From Chthoniobacterales bacterium (GTDB taxonomy: Bacteria > Verrucomicrobiota > Verrucomicrobiia > Chthoniobacterales > JACTMZ01), in contig JAGYIO010000005.1 of NCBI GenBank assembly GCA_018402585.1, forward strand, positions 62,001-126,000: a stretch of DNA of 64,000 nt, read 5' to 3'. A program made the position numbers and the translations under genes. Positions 49,744-57,895 of the stretch are shown in pieces; position 1 is the first letter of the stretch; every line of letters begins with the position of its first letter. A model generated the notes under the pieces. It worked only from the letters and a program-made list of their open reading frames with translations, did not search any database and was not told the origin of the DNA.

Positions 49744-51646
49744 GATGTTTGGCAAATTTTTCCAGCAGGTCGGTGACACGGCGCCGCTCTGCGGGGTCAA
49801 GCGCCCCACCGCTGGTCCGTCCGTAATGGAGTTCATCGCGTTTGGCCAACACGGATTGCAATTGGCGCCGCTCGGCGGGATCGGCAATCCGCCGCGCCAG
49901 GGCCTCGGCCGGATCGACCAAAGTCGCGGGTTTGTCCTCCCACAAGGCGAGCCGCGCGACCATGAATTGCCCGGCGGCGGCATAGAACTCCATCGGGTCG
50001 TTCGCCTTCTGCCAGGCGGCCTTGGCCGTGCGGACCGAGGACTCGAGTTCGACCGTCCGGGCATCCTTTTTCGCCCGGCGGCGCATCCAGATGAGGAAGG
50101 GAATGGAAATGATCAGCGCGGCGAGGACGGCAAAGTTGAGCAAGTGGTACCAATCGGAAGTGATCCACGGACGGAAGTCCGGACCACGCGCGGAAAGGAC
50201 CGCAGCGGGTGCGGCGATATCATTCGGGGCGCCGGCCGTGGGCGGCAGATCGGCGTCGGCTCCGGCCGCCGCGGTGCTGTCGGCTGCTGATGCGGAACCC
50301 GCTGCCGTGACCGTGACCGGCTCGGACTTGAGGGTGACGTATTTTTTCTTGATCGGGTCAAAATAAGAAAACTCCGCGCCGGGCGTGGCGGGCCGATCTT
50401 CTCGCGCCACCATGCTGACCTCGAAGGTCTTGGTGCCGCCGAAACCGATGGCATCGTTACCAGCGAAAGATTCCTTCGGCGCGTAAGAGCGCCAGCCGTC
50501 GGCGCCGGTCAGGGTCGGCGGTCCCATCGCATCGAAGTTGCCCCGGCCCTCCACCGTGAGGGTGAGAGTGACCGGCTCACCCGGGCCGGCTTTCTTCGGA
50601 TCGGCGGAGGCCTTGAGCGTGAATTGGCCGACCGCACCGGAGAAATTTTCCGGCCGGTCTGCTTTGGGCAGCGCCTGGACGTCGAATCGGCGTTCGTTGG
50701 TAATCGCCTGGATATTTTCCGCGCGGCCGATCCCGGGCATGGGAAAATTTTGGAAAAATTGATCGAAGAAGGGATCGAGCCCGGCTGGTCCGCCCGGCGT
50801 CACCATGCGTCCTTCCATCTGCGCGGGCGGAATCTCGAGCGGGCCGCTCTTCGCCGGGGTGATCGCACTGCGGAAAGTGACGATGTTGTAGAGAATATCG
50901 TCGAGGTATTGCTCGGTCTGTTCGGGTTCGCTCAGTGCCGCGGCGGTGAATCCGTCGCCGCCGAAGGTCGGACGCTGCAAGTTGTCAAATTGGCAATCGG
51001 CGCGGAAATAGAAGCGCAACTCGACCGGCACCACTTCGCCCACGTAGGCCGTCTTTTTCTCGCCCATGACAATCTCACCGTAATAAGGCGCGGGCTCTCC
51101 GGTGCTGGTGCGCGGCGGGGTGCGAGCGGAGGGTTGTCCGGACGGCGCCAGCTGGCGGCCCGGCGGGCCTTGCTGCGAAGGTTGCTGTGGCGGCATCGGC
51201 GGTCCGGGAATCGGGCGCTGCAGGCCGGGGCCAGGGGGTGGAGGCATACTGCCGCCTGCACCGGCCACGCGCAGGCTTACCGCTTGGGTCCGGACCTGAC
51301 GTCCGTCGACCTGCACGGCAAAACCGGGAATGGTAAAATTACCCGGACGGTTCGGCATGACGGTGTAAGCGTAGATGAACATCGAGGTGCTCCGCAGGTT
51401 GACCATTTCCACCCGGCGCGAGGTGCCGGTGAGCCGGATTTCCAGGCCGTCGACCATGATCGAGCGCGGCATGTCCGCGGGTTTGCCGACGTTGCTGAAT
51501 TGGTATTGCAACTGCAGCGGAACGCCGACTTGGCCGGTCTGCGAACTCAGACTCGTCGCGACCTGCCCGCGGACCGGACCGGCCGCGAGCATGAGCAAGG
51601 CCGCAACGGTCAAGAGGCGGGGAGCGGAATTCATGCGCAGGGTCAT
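49736..51646 (-). CDS. batD: BatD family protein
   Basis: 636 residues from the ATG at 51646, or 632 from 51634. Signal peptide, then several Ig-like beta domains (QVATSLSSQTGQVGVPLQLQYQF; VTLTLTVEGRGNFDAM), a Pro/Gln-rich linker near residue 170, and near the C-terminus one membrane helix (LLNFAVLAALIISIPFLIWMRRR). The cytoplasmic tail is helical. BatD is membrane-anchored and works with the BatA/BatB VWA proteins. Start overlaps the batBC stop region closely. Confidence 0.85.
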   Translation of the reverse strand: MTLRMNSAPRLLTVAALLMLAAGPVRGQVATSLSSQTGQVGVPLQLQYQFSNVGKPADMPRSIMVDGLEIRLTGTSRRVEMVNLRSTSMFIYAYTVMPNRPGNFTIPGFAVQVDGRQVRTQAVSLRVAGAGGSMPPPPGPGLQRPIPGPPMPPQQPSQQGPPGRQLAPSGQPSARTPPRTSTGEPAPYYGEIVMGEKKTAYVGEVVPVELRFYFRADCQFDNLQRPTFGGDGFTAAALSEPEQTEQYLDDILYNIVTFRSAITPAKSGPLEIPPAQMEGRMVTPGGPAGLDPFFDQFFQNFPMPGIGRAENIQAITNERRFDVQALPKADRPENFSGAVGQFTLKASADPKKAGPGEPVTLTLTVEGRGNFDAMGPPTLTGADGWRSYAPKESFAGNDAIGFGGTKTFEVSMVAREDRPATPGAEFSYFDPIKKKYVTLKSEPVTVTAAGSASAADSTAAAGADADLPPTAGAPNDIAAPAAVLSARGPDFRPWITSDWYHLLNFAVLAALIISIPFLIWMRRRAKKDARTVELESSVRTAKAAWQKANDPMEFYAAAGQFMVARLALWEDKPATLVDPAEALARRIADPAERRQLQSVLAKRDELHYGRTSGGALDPAERRRVTDLLEKFAKHHG

Positions 51647-51647
51647 C

Positions 51648-53843
51648 TTACCAGTCTCGTGAGGCATCCTGAAAGGTCCGACCTTCGCGCAAATCGACCT
51701 GTTCTTCTTCCGACTGTAAAGAGCGCAACAGAGCCCGCGCTTGGGAGGCGCTCATCTTGCCCTCCACTTCTTCCTCCGCCTCTGCGGCGGCGGCCGCGGC
51801 CATGGCTGCGGCTTCTTCCCGGCCACCGCCCTCTCCGGCCGTGCCGCGCAATTCGCCCTCCTTTTTCTCCCCGTCCTGCTGCGGAACGGGCGCGGGTTGA
51901 TCGCCGGATTGACCGGGATCGGGACGACTGCCGGGGCTAGCACCCTGCTCTGCTTCCTCGGAATCTTCGCCCTCGCCTTCCCTCTGTGCTTCGCCCTCGC
52001 GATCTTGGCCCTCCTTCTGCTTTTCCTCCTCCTGGTCACCGGGACCACCTTGTGCTTGGTCTTTTTTCTCCTCCTCACCGTCCTGCGGCTGATCCTCTTC
52101 TTCCTTGCCGCCCCCACCTTGCTGCTCATCCTTCGAAGGGTCGCCCTGCTTCTCCTCCTCATCCTGGCCTCCGTCCGCCGAGGGTTGGTCCTCTTTTTGG
52201 TCGCCTTTTCCTTGGTTCTGCTTGTCCTGCTCTCCGCCTTGCTCGTCTTTCTTCTCTTCTTCGCCGCCCTGCTGCGGCTCGTCTTTCTTCTCCTGCTCGC
52301 CACCCTGCTGCTCATCTTTCCCGCCTTGTTGCTCGTCCTTTTGATCCTCTTGATCGCCCTTTTCCTGCTCTTGCTTCTCGTCTTTTTTTTGCTCGTCTTT
52401 CTCCGGCTGTTCCTGCTCGAGCTGCTGGAGCAACTCTTCGACCCGCTCTTTATTTTCCTTGGCCTCCGTGTAGTCGGGGCGCGTCTTCAGCGCGGCTTCG
52501 TATTTGGCGATGGCGTCTTTCCAATCGGTGACTTTTTTCGCCTGGTCCACCTGCCCTTCACCCTGACGGAAGAGCGTGTTGCCCAGGTTGAATTCCGCGG
52601 AAGAACGCAGGACCGGTTCGTCGGCCAGCATGGCCCGGGAAAAGAATTCCGAGGCCTTGCCGTAATCCTGCAGACGGTAAGCCGCCGTGCCGGCGTTGAG
52701 TTGCAACCCCGGCGCATCGGGCTCCAAGCGCAACCTTTGTTCGAATTCCTGACGGGCCTGCTCGTAATTTCCAGCCTTGTATTGGTCGAGGCCGGAGGCC
52801 CACCCGGAGGAAGCCGAGACCATGCAGAGAGCCGCCGCGGCGAACGGACGGCGACGGCGCTCGCCGACCAGGGCCTGCAAGCAGAGCAGCGCGACGGCGG
52901 CGCCCAAAGGCCATTGGTAGCGCTCGATCGGACGACGCGAAGCACTGGCGCTCATCTCGACTTCTTGCATCCGGCCGATACCCTCGGTTGACAACAAGCG
53001 CGCGGCATCCTCGTCGAGCGGGAGATAAAAGCCGCCGGTCACTTCTGCGATCTCCCGCATACGGCCGGCATCAAGGCGCGATTGGACCACCTTGCCCGAC
53101 TGGTCGCGCACAAATTCACCCGGGCCGAGCGGAATCTCCGAACCCTCCTCCGAGCCCACCCCCACGGTGAAGATACGGATCCCGGCCGCACCCGCCTGAC
53201 GCGCCGCCTCCAAGCCGTCCGCATCAAGTTCTTCCCCGTCCGAAATAACCACAATGGCCCGCGAAAAGCCCTCCGCTTTGCCGAAGGCCTCTGCACAGGA
53301 GCGGATGGCCGCCGCAATATTGCTTCCGCCCTTGGGAATAAGCTCCGTGTCGAGTTCGTCCACCGCCGCGAGCACCGCACCATGATCCAGGGTGAGCGGC
53401 GCCTGCAAAAAGGCCGACCCGGCAAAGGCAACCAGACCGAGGCGGTCACTCCCCAGTTCGCCGACCAGATCCTCCGCGAGAAGCTTGGCGCGCTGCAAAC
53501 GGGTCGGCGCCACATCGGTGGCCAGCATGGAACGTGAGACGTCCATGGCGATGATAACATCGCGTCCACGGTGGGGCACCTCCAGAGTGTCATAGCCCAG
53601 CTGCGGACCGGCCAAGGTCACCGCGAGCAGCCCGAGGGCGCCGAGCACGCAGGCCGCGCGCAACCAGCGCCGAAAGGGACTGGTGTTGCCGGCTAAAAGG
53701 CTGCGCAGCTTGGGGGCGACGATGCGCGCAATGAGCGCACGCCGCCGCTGCTCGGCCCACCGAAAGAGCGCCACGCCGAGGGGCAGAAGCCACAAGGCAT
53801 GGAGCCACTCGGGGCGGGCGAAGGTCAGGGCAGACGTCTCCAT
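51648..53843 (-). CDS. batB: BatB-BatC fusion: VWA domain, TPRs and acidic low-complexity tail
   Basis: 731 residues from METSALTFARPEWLHALW. Membrane helices at the start, then a VWA domain with an intact MIDAS (DVSRSMLATDV; T and SDGEEL). From about residue 350 TPR units follow (ASGLDQYKAGNYEQARQEFEQRL; EFNLGNTLFRQGEGQVDQAKK), equal to BatC. About 200 residues are then almost only E, K, Q, D and G, before an Ala/Glu helix and a short conserved end. BatB and BatC are usually separate genes, so this is a natural fusion. Overlaps batA by 19 bases. Confidence 0.85.
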   Translation of the reverse strand: METSALTFARPEWLHALWLLPLGVALFRWAEQRRRALIARIVAPKLRSLLAGNTSPFRRWLRAACVLGALGLLAVTLAGPQLGYDTLEVPHRGRDVIIAMDVSRSMLATDVAPTRLQRAKLLAEDLVGELGSDRLGLVAFAGSAFLQAPLTLDHGAVLAAVDELDTELIPKGGSNIAAAIRSCAEAFGKAEGFSRAIVVISDGEELDADGLEAARQAGAAGIRIFTVGVGSEEGSEIPLGPGEFVRDQSGKVVQSRLDAGRMREIAEVTGGFYLPLDEDAARLLSTEGIGRMQEVEMSASASRRPIERYQWPLGAAVALLCLQALVGERRRRPFAAAALCMVSASSGWASGLDQYKAGNYEQARQEFEQRLRLEPDAPGLQLNAGTAAYRLQDYGKASEFFSRAMLADEPVLRSSAEFNLGNTLFRQGEGQVDQAKKVTDWKDAIAKYEAALKTRPDYTEAKENKERVEELLQQLEQEQPEKDEQKKDEKQEQEKGDQEDQKDEQQGGKDEQQGGEQEKKDEPQQGGEEEKKDEQGGEQDKQNQGKGDQKEDQPSADGGQDEEEKQGDPSKDEQQGGGGKEEEDQPQDGEEEKKDQAQGGPGDQEEEKQKEGQDREGEAQREGEGEDSEEAEQGASPGSRPDPGQSGDQPAPVPQQDGEKKEGELRGTAGEGGGREEAAAMAAAAAAEAEEEVEGKMSASQARALLRSLQSEEEQVDLREGRTFQDASRDW

Positions 53844-54847
53844 AGGGTTTGCCCGAGCAGGGTTTCCACGGCGAGCACGACGGTGCCGATGAGCACGAAC
53901 CACGGGAAGATATCGCGGTATTGCGCAACTTTTTGGATTTCAACTTCCGATTTTTCCAACTTGTCGATTTCGGAAAAGATGCGCTGCAAGGACTGGGTGT
54001 CCGTGGCCCGGAAATACTCGCCGCCGGTCATGGCCGCGATCGCGTTGAGACTTTCCTCGTCAAACTCCACCGGGATCTGGCGGTAAACCGTGCGCCCGAA
54101 CGGGTCGACAAAGGGAAAGGGCGCATTGCCCCGACTGCCCGAACCAACGGTATAGACTTTGATCCCGAGGGCCTTGGCCGCTTCGGCCGCGGTCGAGGGC
54201 GTGACCCGGCCCATGTTGTTGTCACCGTCGGTCAGGAGGACGACGATTTTCGATTTGGCCTCTTTGTCTTTCAGGCGGTTGGAGGCCGCGGCGAGAGCCG
54301 ACCCGATGGCCGTGCCGTCCTCGACCAGGCCGATCCGGATGCGCTCGAGGTTGGTGATCAGCCAATCGTGGTCAAGGGTGAGCGGGCTGACCAAATACGG
54401 GCGCCCGGCGAAGGCAACCAGCCCGATGCGGTCGTTCGGCCGGCCTTCGATGAATTTTTCGGTCACTTGTTTGACCGCCTCGAGACGGTTGGCCCGCTGG
54501 GCGCCGATGGTGAAATCCTCGGCCAGCATGGAACGCGAGACATCGATGACCAGCATGATATCAACGCCGCTCGCTTGGGTGCGGGTGACCGTCTTGCCCA
54601 ATTGCGGGCGGGCCAGTGCGAGAATAAGGAAGACAAGCGCGAGATAGAGCAGACCGGTAAGAAAGTCTCCCGAGCGCGAACGGCGGCGTCCGCCAATTTT
54701 GGCCAAGGTCTTCGTGGTGGAGAACATCACGCCCGGGGTGCCCCCAAATTTGCCCTTCAACCAAGCAAGCAGGGGAATAAGCAAAAGCAGCCAGAGGAGC
54801 TGCGGATAAACGAAACTGAGGGCGGAGAAATCAGGCAGCGACGGCAT
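53825..54847 (-). CDS. batA: BatA-like VWA-domain protein
   Basis: 340 residues. N-terminal helices (YPQLLWLLLLIPLLAWLKGKFGG), a VWA domain with MIDAS DVSRSMLAEDF and TDGDNNMG, and a C-terminal helix (YRDIFPWFVLIGTVVLAVETLL). Inner-membrane protein with the VWA domain in the periplasm. Overlaps the DUF4381 gene by 17 bases and batB by 19. Confidence 0.9.
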   Translation of the reverse strand: MPSLPDFSALSFVYPQLLWLLLLIPLLAWLKGKFGGTPGVMFSTTKTLAKIGGRRRSRSGDFLTGLLYLALVFLILALARPQLGKTVTRTQASGVDIMLVIDVSRSMLAEDFTIGAQRANRLEAVKQVTEKFIEGRPNDRIGLVAFAGRPYLVSPLTLDHDWLITNLERIRIGLVEDGTAIGSALAAASNRLKDKEAKSKIVVLLTDGDNNMGRVTPSTAAEAAKALGIKVYTVGSGSRGNAPFPFVDPFGRTVYRQIPVEFDEESLNAIAAMTGGEYFRATDTQSLQRIFSEIDKLEKSEVEIQKVAQYRDIFPWFVLIGTVVLAVETLLGQTLWRRLP

Positions 54848-55352
54848 GGGGCACCTCCTCTTTGACCAAATTCTCCGCCAGCTCGGCCAGCTGGGCATTG
54901 TCCGCCCCGCTCGCCTCGGCCCGGGCGAATTTGATCGCGTCGGCCTGGTCGAGAAAGCGGGCCAACCCCGCCAATCGCTCCGCGTTGAAAACCGCACTGC
55001 TCCGCGCGGTTTGCAGAAATTCGTAGGAAGTCTGGGTCGTGGCCGGCAGGTGATGTTCCGCTCCGAGGTAAGTCCGGAGCACGTCGCAGACCTCGATACT
55101 GAACTCGTAAGGTGCAGCCTCCACCGCGCGGGCCTGCGCCGCGGCGAGGGCGGCCAGCGCTTTTTCGCGGGCCGTGAGGATGCGCCGGGCTCGGCGTTGC
55201 CGCCAACGCACCAAGGCCCAGACCGCGGCCGCGAGCAGAAGCAGGAGCAGGAGCGCCGCGGTAACCATGACCGGCCACGGATAGGGCAGATACCAGACCG
55301 GGCCGGCAATTTCGTGCGGCAGAAGGTCGGCGTTGGGATCGACGGGCGGCAT
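54831..55352 (-). CDS. DUF4381 family membrane protein
   Basis: 173 residues from MPPVDPNADLLPHEIAGPVWYLPYPW, a DUF4381 N-terminus. One membrane helix (VMVTAALLLLLLLAAAVWALV) and a cytoplasmic helical domain with EVCDVLRTYLGAEHHLPATTQTSYEFLQ. Found between DUF58 and VWA genes in Bat operons; function unknown. Confidence 0.85.
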   Translation of the reverse strand: MPPVDPNADLLPHEIAGPVWYLPYPWPVMVTAALLLLLLLAAAVWALVRWRQRRARRILTAREKALAALAAAQARAVEAAPYEFSIEVCDVLRTYLGAEHHLPATTQTSYEFLQTARSSAVFNAERLAGLARFLDQADAIKFARAEASGADNAQLAELAENLVKEEVPHAVAA

Positions 55353-55356
55353 GGCT

Positions 55357-56244
55357 TCAGGCGGAAAAGCGTCGTTTCTCGCGCCGGGCAAAAAATGCGC
55401 GGAGGACGTGCAAATAGTCTTCGTTTGTGCGCAGCGGGATCATGTCGATGCCGACCTTGAGGAATTCCTGCTCGACGGATTTCTTCCGCCGGTCCTCCAG
55501 GGCGAGATAGGCGCCGCGCAGGGCGCGGTTCGAGGTGTTGATCTCGATCTGCTCGCCCGTCTCGGGATCCTCGAGCGTGACAATGCCGACCTCGGGTAAA
55601 TCCTCCTCGCCCGGATCGACCACCGGGATGGCAATGAGGTCATGGCGGCGGGCGGCGATGGCGAGCGGACGCGAATAGCCCTCATCCATGAAATCGGAAA
55701 TAAGGAAGACCACCGCACGGCGGGTCACCACTTTGTTCAGGTATTCCAGCGCGGCGGTCAGATTGGTCCCGCGGTGCTTCGGCTCGAAGAAAAGCATTTC
55801 GCGGATGAGTCGCAAGGTGTGCAGGCGGCCTTTTTTCGGATGGATGAAAAGTTCGACTTCGTCGCTAAACAGGAGGAGTCCGACTTTGTCGTTATTCTGG
55901 ATCGCACTGAAGGCGAGGATCGAGGCGACTTCGGCGGCCAGCTCGCGCTTGCTCGTCTTCACGCTGCCGAAATTGCCCGAGGCACTGAGATCGACCACGA
56001 GCATGACGGTCAGTTCGCGCTCCTCGGTGAATTTTTTCACGAAGGGCGTGTTCATGCGCGCGGTGACATTCCAGTCGATCGAGCGGATTTCGTCACCCGG
56101 GGTGTATTCGCGCACCTCCTCGAAATTCATCCCCCGCCCCTTGAAGACGCTGTGATACGACCCGGCAAACATCGAGTCGACCAGCCGCCGGGTGCGCAAC
56201 TCAATACGCCGGATCTTTTTGAGGATCTCGCGGGTGTCCTGCAT
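55357..56244 (-). CDS. DUF58 domain protein
   Basis: 295 residues. ELRTRRLVDSMFAGSYHSVFKGRGMNFEEVREYTPGDEIRSIDWNVTAR is the DUF58 core, followed by a VWA-like fold (LMLVVDLSASGNFGS; FLISDFMDEGY). Cytoplasmic partner of MoxR ATPases. It lies 107 bases after moxR and 4 bases before DUF4381. Confidence 0.92.
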   Translation of the reverse strand: MQDTREILKKIRRIELRTRRLVDSMFAGSYHSVFKGRGMNFEEVREYTPGDEIRSIDWNVTARMNTPFVKKFTEERELTVMLVVDLSASGNFGSVKTSKRELAAEVASILAFSAIQNNDKVGLLLFSDEVELFIHPKKGRLHTLRLIREMLFFEPKHRGTNLTAALEYLNKVVTRRAVVFLISDFMDEGYSRPLAIAARRHDLIAIPVVDPGEEDLPEVGIVTLEDPETGEQIEINTSNRALRGAYLALEDRRKKSVEQEFLKVGIDMIPLRTNEDYLHVLRAFFARREKRRFSA

Positions 56245-56250
56245 GGTGCG

Positions 56251-56345
56251 GAAGTTTTAAGTATGTAAGTTTGTAAGTTTAAAGAGAGGACGCGCACGCT
56301 TTCCGAGGCGGCGCTCCTTAAGACTTAAGCTCTTAAAGCTTAACA
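56251..56345. repeat. AT-rich TTAAGTTT/CTTAAGAC repeat cluster
   Basis: gttttaagtatgtaagtttg-taagtttaaag at the left and ccttaagacttaagctctta-aagcttaac at the right of a short GC-rich segment, between moxR and DUF58. Related to the clusters at 25548 and 27515. Confidence 0.5.
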
Positions 56346-56351
56346 CTCTTC

Positions 56352-57341
56352 TCACGGCACCGGGAGGCCGGCGAAGATTTGTTCGATGATCATCTCGCTG
56401 GTCATTTCCTCCGCTTCCGCCTCGTAGCTCACCGCGATGCGGTGGCGCAGCACGTCGGCGCCGATCGATTTGACGTCCTGCGGCGTGACGTAGCCGCGGC
56501 CGTTGAGGAAGGCGTGGGCCTTGGCCGCGAGGGTGAGATAAATGGTGGCGCGGGGCGAGGCGCCGTAGCGGATCATCCCGTCCAGCTTGAGTCCGTGGGC
56601 CTGCGGTTGACGGCTGGCCCAGACGATATCGACGATGTAGTCCTTTACCCGGTCATCGACATAGATGCGGTTGACGATTTCGCGCGAACTGATGATGTCC
56701 TCCGGGGTAACCAGGGTGTTGACCCCGAGCTGCGGCGAGGAGGTCGACATGGCGTCGAGGATGGCGCGTTCTTCGGTGCGCGTGGGGTAGCCGACATGCA
56801 CCTTGAACATGAAGCGGTCGAGCTGCGCCTCGGGCAACTGGTAGGTGCCCTCCTGCTCGAGAGGATTCATCGTGGCGAGGACGAGGAAGGGGTCGGGCAA
56901 TTTGTAAGTCTTGTCCCCGAGGGTGACTTGGCGCTCCTGCATGGCTTCAAGCAGGGCGCTCTGCACTTTGGCCGGGGCGCGGTTGATTTCGTCGGCCAGG
57001 ATGAGGTTGGAAAAGATCGGCCCCAGCTTGGTCGAAAATTCGCCGTCGCGCGGATTGTAAATCAGGGTGCCGATCAAGTCGGCCGGGAGCAGGTCGGGGG
57101 TGAATTGCAGACGGGAGAATCCGGTGTGCAAGCAGGAGGCGAGGGTGCGCACGGTCAGCGTCTTGGCCAACCCGGGCACGCCCTCGAGGAGGACGTGACC
57201 ATTGGTCAGGAGTCCCGTGATCAGGCGCTCGACGAGGAGCTTCTGACCCACCACCACTTTACCCACCTCGGAGAAGAGCGGTTGCACCCACTGGCTGCCG
57301 CGCTGCACTTGTTCGTTCAGTTCATGCGTTGATTGACTCAT
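56352..57341 (-). CDS. moxR: MoxR-family AAA+ ATPase
   Basis: 329 residues. Walker A LEGVPGLAKT, Walker B ILADEINRAPAKVQSALLEAMQERQVT, sensor 1 VLATMNPLEQEGTYQLPEAQLDRFMF, and sensor 2 GASPRATIYL. Chaperone-like ATPase that likely acts on the VWA proteins encoded downstream. First gene of the Bat operon after the small membrane protein gene. Confidence 0.95.
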   Translation of the reverse strand: MSQSTHELNEQVQRGSQWVQPLFSEVGKVVVGQKLLVERLITGLLTNGHVLLEGVPGLAKTLTVRTLASCLHTGFSRLQFTPDLLPADLIGTLIYNPRDGEFSTKLGPIFSNLILADEINRAPAKVQSALLEAMQERQVTLGDKTYKLPDPFLVLATMNPLEQEGTYQLPEAQLDRFMFKVHVGYPTRTEERAILDAMSTSSPQLGVNTLVTPEDIISSREIVNRIYVDDRVKDYIVDIVWASRQPQAHGLKLDGMIRYGASPRATIYLTLAAKAHAFLNGRGYVTPQDVKSIGADVLRHRIAVSYEAEAEEMTSEMIIEQIFAGLPVP

Positions 57342-57442
57342 AAAGATTTTGTTCGCTTCATCCGGGGCGGAGGGCCACCGGCGGATTTTTCCTCATCAAA
57401 GAGACAGCCTGCCCTGCCGGACGTTCGATCTCCGGCCGGATT

Positions 57443-57796
57443 TCACGGGGTCGGGATGACGTAATAGGCATCACCCACTTTGTACTCCTCGTAAACCAAC
57501 CGGTCGACCCAGACATTGAAAACGCGCTTTCCGTCCGGCGTCTCCACCTTGAATAAATATTCCCCCTCAATGCGCGTGCTCTGCAGCCCGCCGGTCCCCA
57601 CGGTGATCTCCTGCGCCGGGGCGGGGGTGAATTCTTTGACCATGATTTTCCCGGTGAAGGAGCCGGCGCGCTGCATCGTGCGGTTGAGTGAGACGGTGGC
57701 CAGCACGATCGCGGCCAGGACCAAAACCGCAATGACAATGCCGGTCCAAAGGATGCGGCCGCGCTGCGGGTCAGGATAAACTTTCGGCGCTGGCAT
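57443..57796 (-). CDS. Small membrane-anchored protein of unknown function
   Basis: 117 residues: a short cytoplasmic N-terminus (PAPKVYPDPQRGR), one membrane helix (ILWTGIVIAVLVLAAIVLATVSL), and an extracytoplasmic beta-rich domain (GSFTGKIMVKEFTPAPAQEITVG; YLFKVETPDGKRVFNVWVDRLVYEEYKVGDAYYVIP). It resembles small OB/SH3-type domains but no family is recognised. About 100 bases upstream of moxR on the same strand, so it may lead the Bat transcript. Confidence 0.65.
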   Translation of the reverse strand: MPAPKVYPDPQRGRILWTGIVIAVLVLAAIVLATVSLNRTMQRAGSFTGKIMVKEFTPAPAQEITVGTGGLQSTRIEGEYLFKVETPDGKRVFNVWVDRLVYEEYKVGDAYYVIPTP

Positions 57797-57895
57797 GGTG
57801 TCCGAGCCTAGCTTCGGTCACCCCGGCCGGCACGCCCAAAGAGACGAAAGCCTTCCGCCGCCGCGCACCGCGCGATACGCTCGCACGGTTTACCC

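Noticed and set aside
51648-52500. Simple-sequence region considered as a possible CRISPR or tandem repeat array
   Set aside because: Units vary in length and code for an acidic/basic low-complexity protein segment in one continuous frame. No CRISPR array was seen anywhere in the window.
51741-52991. A 416-codon Leu/Phe-rich plus-strand frame looking like a membrane protein
   Set aside because: It is the complement of the GAG/GAA/CAG-rich low-complexity stretch of batBC, which reads as CTC/TTC/CTG and mimics membrane helices.
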